Under the pieces are notes generated by a model. The model worked only from the letters and a program-made list of their open reading frames with translations, had not been told where the DNA came from and searched no databases. A program made the translations under genes and the position numbers. DNA of 7,310 bases from Candidatus Wirthbacteria bacterium CG2_30_54_11. GTDB lineage: Bacteria > Patescibacteriota > CG2-30-54-11. The stretch is from NCBI GenBank assembly GCA_001873755.1, contig MNZT01000109.1, forward strand, positions 1 through 7,310, read 5' to 3'. The first letter of the stretch is position 1; each line of letters starts with the position of its first letter. This document shows positions 1 through 6,900 of this stretch, piece by piece.

Positions 1-339
1 GATTATCCCCTGCCCTTTTGGGCAGGAGATGGCGACGGCTTTGCCGTCGCTTTTCCAGCTCCAAGGGCGCGGCAACCCCATCTGTGTCACTGCCGCGCGG
101 GCAGTCGCGACTGAAACTTGCGCGGTCGCAACCGGTGGCGCCTGCTGCTCGGTGGGCAGCGCGTTAGCAGTCGCCAGAGCCGCAGACGCTGTCTCTATGG
201 CTGCGTCCGCCGTAGCGGCGTTGGCCTCATCGCTGAGGCCGTTCCACTGGGGAGGTTGGAGTTGTTTTTGGCCGCCGCAGGCAGCCAATAAAGCGATTAT
301 ACAAAGGCTAATCGCCAGCCTTGGGAGCCACTTTTTCAT
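1..339 (-). CDS. Alanine-rich lipoprotein, N-terminal part (runs off the left edge)
   Basis: An open frame starts with ATG at 339-337 and stays open for 113 codons to base 1; the gene is cut by the window edge. The protein begins MKKW, followed by a hydrophobic stretch (about residues 8-20) and a lipobox LAAC with the cysteine at residue 21. This is a signal-peptidase II site, so the mature protein should be lipid-anchored. Gly-Gly follows the cysteine, with no Asp at +2, which in the Gram-negative Lol rule favours the outer membrane. Residues about 40-90 are rich in Ala, Thr and Val, with blocks such as ATADAAIETASAALATANA, probably helical or a linker. A more ordinary stretch with two Trp and one Cys follows. 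The Shine-Dalgarno AAGGAGGTG (353-345) is near perfect and well spaced. I recognise no specific family and propose no function. The strand is supported by the signal peptide, SD and upstream promoter; the plus-strand frame here is a shadow. Confidence 0.85.
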   Translation of the reverse strand, partial: MKKWLPRLAISLCIIALLAACGGQKQLQPPQWNGLSDEANAATADAAIETASAALATANALPTEQQAPPVATAQVSVATARAAVTQMGLPRPWSWKSDGKAVAISCPKGQGII

Positions 340-344
340 GGTGG

Positions 345-353
345 CACCTCCTT
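345..353 (-). promoter_or_regulatory. Shine-Dalgarno of the lipoprotein gene
   Basis: The minus strand reads AAGGAGGTG at 353-345, with 7 nt between the AGGAGG core and the ATG at 339. It fixes the lipoprotein start. A hairpin stem (355-362 with 380-387) ends one base upstream of it, so leader folding could affect ribosome access. Confidence 0.85.
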
Positions 354-354
354 G

Positions 355-489
355 CCCGGGACGGTTGATATGGTTGGATGTCCCGGGGTTGGGCTGATGG
401 ATCTGAGGAGATCACCCAGCCTGACCCCGAGACGTTGAGGCTAACCACGTAAAAGTGCCTTTCCGCGCACAGCAGGTGAGCGTTTCACC
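355..489 (-). promoter_or_regulatory. Structured 5' leader of the lipoprotein mRNA (candidate cis-regulatory RNA)
   Basis: Three stem-loops lie between the predicted minus-strand promoter and the lipoprotein SD. Stem A pairs 475-479 with 485-489 (GGTGA/TCACC). Stem B pairs 385-389 with 424-428 (GGGGT/ACCCC), then, after a symmetric TG/TG internal loop, 392-396 with 417-421 (GGCTG/CAGCC), then 400-404 with 409-413 (GATCT/AGATC), closed by a 4-base loop at 405-408. Stem C pairs 355-362 with 380-387 (CCCGGGAC/GTCCCGGG) across a 17-nt loop. B and C share bases 385-387, so they compete. On the minus strand the apical loop of B with its flanking bases reads CTCCT (410-406), complementary to AGGAG in the SD. 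I could not match the leader to a known riboswitch. The pairings are seen directly; the regulatory role is inference. Confidence 0.5.
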
Positions 490-510
490 GGGGTACGGGG
501 AAAGTACTAC

Positions 511-539
511 AGTATACCGCCGGGGCTGCGGTCTGTCCA
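511..539 (-). promoter_or_regulatory. Predicted sigma70-type promoter for the lipoprotein gene
   Basis: On the minus strand a -35 hexamer TGGACA (539-534, 5 of 6 to consensus) is followed by a 17-bp spacer and a -10 hexamer TATACT (516-511, 5 of 6). Transcription would start near 504 and give a leader of about 165 nt before the ATG at 339. Confidence 0.6.
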
Positions 540-568
540 TGATAAGTCTTGTTGGGATGATCCGGCAT

Positions 569-586
569 CTTCAGGGCGGACTGAAG
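569..586. repeat. Short inverted repeat between the divergent promoters
   Basis: CTTCAG (569-574) and CTGAAG (581-586) form a perfect 6-bp inverted repeat around a 6-nt spacer. It lies between the -35 boxes of the two divergent promoters and abuts the larger palindrome at 590-629. It could be an operator half-site pair or simply part of the palindrome cluster. Confidence 0.4.
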
Positions 587-589
587 GGA

Positions 590-629
590 AAATCCCTCCC
601 TGCCTCCCTTTGTCAAAGGGAGGAGATTT
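590..629. repeat. Palindromic element (possible dispersed intergenic repeat or operator)
   Basis: CCTCCCTTTG (603-612) and CAAAGGGAGG (614-623) are a perfect 10-bp inverted repeat around a single T. An outer pair AAATC (590-594) / GATTT (625-629) extends it, with 8 extra bases on the left side (595-602). The CCCTTTGTCAAAGGG type of core resembles short palindromes that, from memory, recur between genes in many environmental bacteria; I cannot verify copy number here. It lies midway between the two divergent promoters. Confidence 0.6.
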
Positions 630-635
630 AACCAG

Positions 636-663
636 TTGACATTCTGTGCCAGCAGAATAGAAT
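636..663 (+). promoter_or_regulatory. Predicted sigma70-type promoter for the ATP-grasp gene
   Basis: A perfect -35 hexamer TTGACA (636-641) is followed by a 16-bp spacer and TAGAAT (658-663, 5 of 6 to TATAAT). Transcription would start near 670 and give a leader of about 160 nt ahead of the ATG at 832. That leader contains a terminator-like hairpin at 773-815. Confidence 0.6.
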
Positions 664-772
664 AGCGCTGAATTTTATTACCAGCGTCAAAGGCCACCCG
701 TTGCCGGATACCCTCGAACGTGCAGCAGAGCCTCCGGGCTCGACGAGCCATATCTGATCTTTTTCGACAAAA

Positions 773-815
773 GACAAGTATCTGCCTGCGGTCAGGCATG
801 CTTGTCATTTTTTTT
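773..815 (+). terminator. Intrinsic terminator-like hairpin in the ATP-grasp leader (candidate attenuator)
   Basis: GACAAG (773-778) pairs with CTTGTC (801-806). The stem continues through a T-G wobble and an A-T pair, then after a 2-nt bulge TGCCTG (783-788) pairs with CAGGCA (793-798), closed by the loop CGGT (789-792). After one A come eight consecutive T (808-815). This has the full form of a rho-independent terminator reading rightward. No rightward gene precedes it in the window, and it ends only 16 nt before the ATG at 832, so it lies inside the predicted leader. It could be an attenuator or riboswitch expression platform, or the 3' end of a small RNA of about 145 nt started near 670. 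Confidence 0.75.
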
Positions 816-821
816 ATCCAC

Positions 822-827
822 AAGGAG
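822..827 (+). promoter_or_regulatory. Shine-Dalgarno of the ATP-grasp gene
   Basis: AAGGAG at 822-827 lies 4 nt before ATG 832. It decides the start: the in-frame alternative TTG at 802 would place the terminator T-run inside the coding sequence and has no comparable ribosome site. Confidence 0.75.
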
Positions 828-831
828 CATC

Positions 832-2247
832 ATGGACACAGCAGCAGGCAGCAAATCTGACAACGGCACCACCAATGACCGCAAGAAATTTGACAAGGTG
901 ATCTATGTGTTCAATATGGCTGAGGATGTCTGGGCGTTCATCAATTCCATGAGCAACGCCAAAGAGCGGTATGACGAGATCGAGATCTGTGCCAATCTCG
1001 GGGATCGTGAGCTGCTGTCTACCTCGGATGAGAGCGACCTGGTGTTCATCTCCCCCAAACCGATCGATCCTGCCTTCGTGGAGTACTTCGCCACGCTTTT
1101 CGGCAAAAGAAAACTGGAAATCCTCGTGCCCAGGCTGCACAGCGGGGAGATCTGCAAGGATATCCTGCGCGACGACGAGGTGTTCAACCGTATCGTGGAG
1201 CTGGCCAACAGCGTGAAAAAACTTACGCTGCTCTCCTATACGACTTCCCATCAGTTCCTCGACCTCGTGGCCAGGATCCGCGATCGCGGGGTCACGGTCT
1301 ATACCCCGGAATCTCCGGAAGAGGACTGTGCTTGGACAGTCAATTTCTTTGGCAGCAAATCGGGTATCCGCCAGCTGGCCCAGAAGAGCTGCGCCGAAGA
1401 GCCTGATCTCATCATGGCGGACGGGCTGATCTGCTCCGATATCTCTGATGCGGCCAAGATCGCGGCCAACAAATACATCAAAGAGAACGGGGTGGTGCTG
1501 AAGACCAACAAAGGTCATACCGGCATGGGGGTACTCATCTTCCGGCCCGGCGACCTGCCCGCGACCTACAATGAGTGTAGGGAGGCGATCTACCGGATCC
1601 TGAACCAGAACGAATACTGGGATAAATTCTCTATCATCATCGAGAGTCTGCTCTCGGTCAACCACGCGGTGGGGGGCGGATTTCCCAGCATTGAGTTCAA
1701 GATCAGAAAAAGTGGAGAGATAGAGCTGCTGTATTTCTGCGGTATGCGGGTGAGCCGGGAGGGGGTTTTTCAGGGGATTGAACTGAACGAAGATGTGATC
1801 AATGACCGCATCGAGGCCATGGTCACGGATATGGGCTTCTACATCGGGGAACAACTGGCTTCGGCCGGGTACCGGGGCTATTTCGACGTCGATATGGTGG
1901 CGGCCAAGAACGGTAAGATGTATGTGACCGAATCCAATATCCGCCGGACCGGCGGCAGCCATGTGTACAAGTCGGCGCTCAAGCTGATCGGAAAAGATTT
2001 CATGATCCAGTCCTACATCTTTTCTGACAATACTTATGAGCTGCCGGGCCAAATGAGGCCTGATTTCGTGACTCTCCACCGGGCGCTTGCGCCGGTGCTG
2101 TTTTCCCGGAAGACAAAAGAAGGCGTGGTGATCGCGTCCGCCAATATGCTCCAGCATGGGATACTGGCGTATATCGTCTTCGGGGCCAGCAAAAAACATG
2201 CTCTGGAGATCGAAGCCAGGATGAAAGCCATCATCGCAGAGCTATAG
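832..2247 (+). CDS. ATP-grasp superfamily carboxylate-amine ligase, substrate unknown
   Basis: This 471-residue protein has an ATP-grasp core behind a pre-ATP-grasp N-terminal region (about residues 1-170). Visible landmarks: FGSKSGIRQLA (173 on), typical of the start of the first ATP-grasp lobe; VLKTNKGHTGMG (222-233), with Lys224 and the glycine-rich ATP loop; DVD (352-354); and ESNIRRTGG (367-375), where Glu367 and Asn369 fit the Mg-ATP ligands and the Arg residues fit phosphate binding. About 95 further residues follow as a C-terminal domain. ATP-grasp enzymes activate a carboxylate as acyl-phosphate and join it to an amine or thiol. The layout recalls PGM1-type peptide ligases (pre-ATP-grasp, ATP-grasp, C-terminal domain), but this is an impression, not a search result. 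No signal peptide is evident, so it should be cytoplasmic. It appears to be a single-gene unit, convergent with the ureohydrolase and overlapping its stop codon. The family is secure; the substrate is not. Confidence 0.85.
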   Translation: MDTAAGSKSDNGTTNDRKKFDKVIYVFNMAEDVWAFINSMSNAKERYDEIEICANLGDRELLSTSDESDLVFISPKPIDPAFVEYFATLFGKRKLEILVPRLHSGEICKDILRDDEVFNRIVELANSVKKLTLLSYTTSHQFLDLVARIRDRGVTVYTPESPEEDCAWTVNFFGSKSGIRQLAQKSCAEEPDLIMADGLICSDISDAAKIAANKYIKENGVVLKTNKGHTGMGVLIFRPGDLPATYNECREAIYRILNQNEYWDKFSIIIESLLSVNHAVGGGFPSIEFKIRKSGEIELLYFCGMRVSREGVFQGIELNEDVINDRIEAMVTDMGFYIGEQLASAGYRGYFDVDMVAAKNGKMYVTESNIRRTGGSHVYKSALKLIGKDFMIQSYIFSDNTYELPGQMRPDFVTLHRALAPVLFSRKTKEGVVIASANMLQHGILAYIVFGASKKHALEIEARMKAIIAEL

Positions 2248-3129
2248 CCCAACTTCCAGCATGGTTCGAAGTACGTCCTGCGCCAGAGAGATCGTTTCCG
2301 CAGAGCCGGGTTTCTGAGGATTGACCTCGACCAGATCATACGAGCAGCTCGGATGATCGCGGAGGATCGTGAGGAGCGGCATGATCTGCGCGCGGGTGAA
2401 TCCGATCAGGGCCGGTGTCCCGGTGGCCGGAGCGAGAGTGCGGGTGAATACATCGATATCAAAGCTGACGTGGATATGCCGGAAGGGGAGGATAAACCTC
2501 TGCAGTTGTTCGTGCAGCCGCTTTGCTTCACTTGATAACTGTTCACTTGTGGTGCTCTTCATCCCTGATGACCGGATGAAGTCGTAGTCATCTGCTTCCA
2601 GGTCGCCGAACACCCAGGCATTGGCCGTCGGGATCTTGACCGGGATCAGGGCATTGATCTGCGGATCGTCGAAATGTGGGTCAAACAGTACCCGGGCGAA
2701 CAGTCCGTGAAAATTGCCGGTCAGGCTGTCGGAGAACAGGCTCTGGTCGCTGTGTGAATCGAAGTGGAAATAAGCGATCTCGTCGGCTGGAAAACGTTTG
2801 AGGACCGCCAGGACGCTTCCGAATGCGACCGAATGGTCGCCGCCGACCACGACCTGGGTCTCTCCAGGGGCTAGATTTCCTGTGATGAAGTCTGCAAATG
2901 CCGAGGCAGCATGTGCTATAGTTTCACGGTATTTCGCTTTTCCTGTCTGTTCCGGCAGCGAGTAGTCGATGCTGTGGACAGGGCAGGAGAGCGGGAGCGA
3001 ACGCAGGAAGCCCTCGTCCAGGACGGCATCCGGGCCGTGTTCCACACCGACATTGTAATCCGTGCCGTAGAGCGGCAGGTTGATGATACCGAGGCGGGAG
3101 CGGGCTTTGAAAAAGTGGCAGGGGTGCAA
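2242..3129 (-). CDS. Ureohydrolase family protein (arginase / formimidoylglutamase / agmatinase superfamily)
   Basis: This 295-residue protein has the normal family length and keeps the binuclear metal site: His99 in GGDHS (96-100), Asp124, His126 and Asp128 in HFDSHSD, and Asp224 and Asp226 in SFDID. GNFHG (138-142) matches the arginase-type GNLHG loop, and Glu268 in DLVEVNP matches the conserved substrate-side Glu. These enzymes hydrolyse guanidino or formimino groups, releasing urea or formamide, usually with Mn. The TP-rich loop is kept (APATGTP), but the usual Asp-Pro after the second Asp motif is replaced by Thr-Arg (VFTRTLAP). The substrate cannot be read from this. The start is TTG (3129-3127), supported by AAGGA at 3141-3137 inside the purQ end and by the lack of a better start before the conserved LGIINLPLYG. 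It is the last gene of the purL-purQ operon, 3 nt after purQ. Confidence 0.88.
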   Translation of the reverse strand: MHPCHFFKARSRLGIINLPLYGTDYNVGVEHGPDAVLDEGFLRSLPLSCPVHSIDYSLPEQTGKAKYRETIAHAASAFADFITGNLAPGETQVVVGGDHSVAFGSVLAVLKRFPADEIAYFHFDSHSDQSLFSDSLTGNFHGLFARVLFDPHFDDPQINALIPVKIPTANAWVFGDLEADDYDFIRSSGMKSTTSEQLSSEAKRLHEQLQRFILPFRHIHVSFDIDVFTRTLAPATGTPALIGFTRAQIMPLLTILRDHPSCSYDLVEVNPQKPGSAETISLAQDVLRTMLEVGL

Positions 3130-3132
3130 GGT

Positions 3133-3942
3133 TTATTCCTTGAAGTATCCGACCGCATTCCTGAATATCTTCATACCATCAGCCTCGACCAGGAACGGTT
3201 TTCCGGCGCGGATCAGTTGTTCTTTTTCGAGCGTCCAGGTGTCGAGCTGGGTCCAGTACATGGCGCGTTCGGGATGGGGCATGATGAGCAGGGCTCGGCC
3301 GCTCTCGTCGGTCAGGGCAGCGATGTCCTCGAGTGCGCCGTTGGGGTTGAAAGGGAATTCGCTGTTGGCAGGGGTTCCGTCAGCCTTGCAGTAAGTAGCA
3401 GTGATCAGGTTCTTGGCTTTGATCTGTTCGAGTACGCTGTCTTCAGCGTACAGGTTGCCTTCACCGTGGGAAACCACGACGTGCAGATGGTCCATGCCCC
3501 GGGTCCAGACGCAGTGGTTCGGCGTGATCTTCAGGTCCACCCAGCGGCACTCGTAGCGGGCGGTCCGGTTATGCCGGAGCGCGATCTGGCGTTCGCCGTA
3601 CTTGCCATCCAGCGCGGGCACCAGGCCGAGATTGGCCAGGATCTGGGCGCCGTTGCAGATGCCGATCACGAGGTGTTCCTTTTCCATGAACATTTTCACT
3701 TCGTCCCACAGATGGTTCTTCATGCGGTTGGCATAGGCATTGCCCGATCCGGTGTCATCTCCGAAGCTGAAACCGCCTGGTATAGCCATGATCTGGTAAT
3801 CTGCAAGCTTTTTGTGGCCGTCGATCAGGTCATTGATATGGACGATCTCCCCGGAGGCGCCGCAATGCAGGAAGCCCTGCAGGGTCTCTTCTTCGCTGTT
3901 CAGGCCATAACCAGAGAGGACGATGACACGAGGGGCGGGCAT
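3133..3942 (-). CDS. purQ: Phosphoribosylformylglycinamidine synthase, glutaminase subunit PurQ
   Basis: This 269-residue class I glutamine amidotransferase hydrolyses glutamine and passes ammonia to PurL for FGAM synthesis, in the cytoplasm. Visible motifs are PGGFSFGDD (55-63, the oxyanion-region loop typical of PurQ), the nucleophile Cys96 in GICNGAQ, the catalytic His223 and Glu225 in MPHPERA, and NPNGALEDIAAL (199-210), the NPNGS-like signature of PurQ. At 269 residues it is somewhat longer than the roughly 220-230-residue PurQ of Bacillus type and closer to the glutaminase domain of large PurL. ATG at 3942-3940 has AAGGAA (3954-3949) 6 nt upstream. The purL stop lies 15 nt before this start, so the two are clearly in one operon and probably translated in a coordinated way. 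Confidence 0.95.
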   Translation of the reverse strand: MPAPRVIVLSGYGLNSEEETLQGFLHCGASGEIVHINDLIDGHKKLADYQIMAIPGGFSFGDDTGSGNAYANRMKNHLWDEVKMFMEKEHLVIGICNGAQILANLGLVPALDGKYGERQIALRHNRTARYECRWVDLKITPNHCVWTRGMDHLHVVVSHGEGNLYAEDSVLEQIKAKNLITATYCKADGTPANSEFPFNPNGALEDIAALTDESGRALLIMPHPERAMYWTQLDTWTLEKEQLIRAGKPFLVEADGMKIFRNAVGYFKE

Positions 3943-3957
3943 GAGATGTTCCTTGTG

Positions 3958-6900
3958 CTAGAAGTCTGCGAGTGGGGAAAAATAGCTTTTTTCCAGAGCG
4001 GCCAGCTGTATATCGATGATGGTCAGTCCTTTCAGGCCGTTGATGATGAGCTCAGGCTCGGCCGTGACTTCGCCGATGCGGGCGAAGTATTGTCCCTCGA
4101 ACATTTTTTCGAAGGCAGCCTGGTTCTGAGGAGCAACGGTGACCAGCAGGCGGCTCGCGCTTTCGGCGAACAGCAGGTAGTCCTCCCTCTCAATGTTGCG
4201 GGAGAGCATTCGCTTGAGGTCTATGGAGAGGCCTAGTTTGCCGCCGAGAGCTGTTTTCAGCAGCGCAACAGCCAAGCCGCCGATACCGAGTGCAATCCCT
4301 GAGGCGAGAAGTCTGCGGTTGACTGCTTCATAGTAGGTCCGGTACAGCTTCAGGGCTGACGCGGCGTCGACCTGCGGGACGACATTGCCCCGGCGGGCGG
4401 TGCCTTTTTCCTTTTCCCCTACATAGGCGTAGTATTCGGAGCCGCCCATTTCCCGGCGGGTCATGCCCAGCACATAGACCAGATCTCCGGGCATCTTGGC
4501 GTCCAGGGATACGGCTCTGGTCACATCCGGCAGGATGCCCAGGGAGGAGATCAGCAGAGTCGGAGGTATGGACAGTTTGATCGGCTCCGAGATGGCGTCA
4601 AAACCTTTGAAATCGTTGTACATGCTGTCTTTGCCCGAGATGAACGGGGTGCCAAAGGCGACTGCGTAGTCGTAGCAGGCTTCGCAGGCTCTCTTCAGCT
4701 GGCCGAGTCTGGCCGGATCCTCCGGACTGCACCAGCAGAAATTGTCCATGAGCGCGATACGGTCAGGATCAGCTCCGACCGCCACCACATTCCGGATAGC
4801 GCCGTCGATGCTGCAGGCGGCCATGTGGTAGGTGTCGAGCTCACTGTAAGTAGGATAAAGCGCCTGGGAGAGCGCAATGCCCTGGAGCGACGGGGGATAG
4901 GTTTTGGGACCTTTGACCGGCTGGGAAGGGGTAGCTTCCAGCGGCGGGAGGAGCGGCCGCAGGACCGAGGCATCGGCATTGACCTTGCCTCTGCCCTGGA
5001 GAGGCTGCAGGGCAGAGGTGCCCTGCACGACATAGTCGTACTGATAGGAGATGAACGACGAACTGCAGACATTCAGCCGGCGGGTCATGTCGATGAAGAG
5101 TGCGTCGAAGTCGGTGCACACCGGGATGATGTTCTGTTCGCTGCGGATTTCGGTCGTGGTGGAGGTGAGCGTCTTGTGCGGGAGGCCGAAATGCATGAAC
5201 TCGAGGTCCATGTCTACGACATTCTGGTTCTTGTAGCTCACGATGCAGCGGCCGGTATTGGTGAATTCACCGATCACTGTGGCTTCCACGTCCCGGCGGT
5301 GCATGAGGCTGATGAATTCGTCCACTCGATCCTGGGGGACGGCGAGAGACATCCGTTCCTGGGATTCGCTGATCCAGATCTCCCAGGGAGCGAGGCCGGG
5401 ATATTTCAGCGGGACGAGGTCGAGCTTCACCAGGCAGCCGTTGGTATCGCGCGCCATCTCACCGATAGAGCTGGACAGGCCTCCGGCTCCGTTGTCCGTG
5501 ATGGAATGGTAAAGACCGAGGTCGCGGGCTTCCTTGACCACGGCATCGCTGAATTTTTTCTGGGTGATGGGATCGCCGATCTGGACCGCGGTGGCCGGGC
5601 TGCCCGAGGTGAGCGCTTCCGAGGAAAAGGTCGCTCCGTGGATGCCGTCCTTGCCGACCCGTCCGCCGATCATGACGATAGCATCACCGACTTCAGCCTT
5701 TTTTTCATGGGACAGTTTGCCTTGCACATGCCAGGGGATGAGTCCGACCGTGCGGACGAAAACGAGCGGTTTGCCCGCGTAGTTGGGATGAAAATAGACA
5801 AAGCCCTGCGGGGTGGGGATGCCGGAGCAGTTGCCGCCGTTGTTGACCCCGGCTACCACGCCTTCCATTATCCTGCGCGGGGAAAGCATGGGCGAGGTCT
5901 TGTCTTTGCCGCGGTACAGTTTGGGTTTGCTCCTCGGGTCAGCAAAGCAGAAACCATAGGTGTTGGCGATAGGCTTGGCCCCCAGTCCGAATCCGATGGT
6001 GTCGCGGTTGACGCCCACGATGCCGGTGACCGCTCCGCCGAACGGGTCGAGGGCTGAGGGGCTGTTGTGCGTCTCGGCTTTGTCGGTGATGAGGTAGTTG
6101 CCGTCAAAGGCAATGGCGCCGGAATTATCGGTGAAGACCGATACACAGAAATTCTGTTTGCCTTTGTTCTGTCTGACATCCGTGGTCGCCCGGCGGATGA
6201 AGTGTTTGTACAGACCGTCATGGATATCGTCGAGCGAACCCGCAAAAATGGTGTGTTTGCAGTGCTCAGACCAGGTCTGTCCGAGAGTTTCGAGCTCTGC
6301 ATCCGTGGGCTGGCGTTTTTCGGTTTTGGAAAAATAGTCTGTGATGACCTTCATCGACGGCAGATCCAGCGCGAGAGGGCCACGATAGACAGGCGTTCCG
6401 TCCGGATCGAAATGGTCAGTGATGCCATTTTTGCCGATCTGTTCCAGTTCTTCATCCGTGACGAAGACATTGACGATGTCAGTTTTGGCACTCTTGCCCA
6501 GGGTGACCCGGGGTACGATCGTGCCCATTCCGTGGTCGTCGCGGCACTGCTGGCCAGTTTTGGACTGGGTGCGCTGGATGATCGGGTTGGACAGGGCTGC
6601 TCCGATGCGGTCGATGTCTTTCTGGGCCAGGGTCCCGGTGATATAGAGCAGCTGAGTGGAATAGATCGCTTCTCCGTCGGTAAATGGTCTGCGGATGAGG
6701 TCTGCTATGGACTGGTGAGCCGTGTTGCCTACGTTGTCCGTGACCCCAGGGAGGAACCCGATCTCGATCGCCCAGTCGAATTGCGCCGGCAGGTGCGAAT
6801 CATCGATGCTGTAGGTCTGGGTGACCGGGTTGGCGAGGATGGAGGCGCTTTTTTCCAGCTCCTCTGCCGTCAGCTCTTTGTCCACGGTATACACATCGAC

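Noticed and set aside
29..397. Plus-strand frame of 122 codons over the left edge
   Set aside because: It lies antisense to a minus-strand gene with a lipobox signal peptide, near-perfect SD and promoter. It has no convincing ribosome site and low-complexity Ala/Val composition typical of a shadow frame.
568..600. Local likeness to the start of an FMN riboswitch (CTTCAGGGC...GAAGGGAAAATCCC)
   Set aside because: The later conserved RFN segments are missing, and the bases are explained by simple inverted repeats. Neither neighbour is a riboflavin gene.
485..823. Minus-strand frame of 112 codons in the intergenic region
   Set aside because: It would start on TTG within the region of the terminator T-run. 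It also reads through the palindrome at 590-629 and the minus-strand promoter at 511-539, and resembles no family. I treat the region as non-coding.
802..831. Upstream TTG start extending the ATP-grasp protein by 10 residues
   Set aside because: The extension is encoded by the terminator T-run and SD region. ATG 832 has a proper SD.
719..844. Possible leader peptide starting at GTG 719 through the terminator
   Set aside because: There is no SD before it and no run of regulatory codons. The frame overlaps the true ATG at 832 and looks accidental.
814..2199. Long minus-strand frame of 461 codons
   Set aside because: It is the antisense shadow of the ATP-grasp gene, whose catalytic motifs are unmistakable.
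2911..4236. Plus-strand frame of 441 codons
   Set aside because: It runs antisense across the ureohydrolase, purQ and the end of purL. All three minus-strand genes have intact catalytic motifs and SD sequences.
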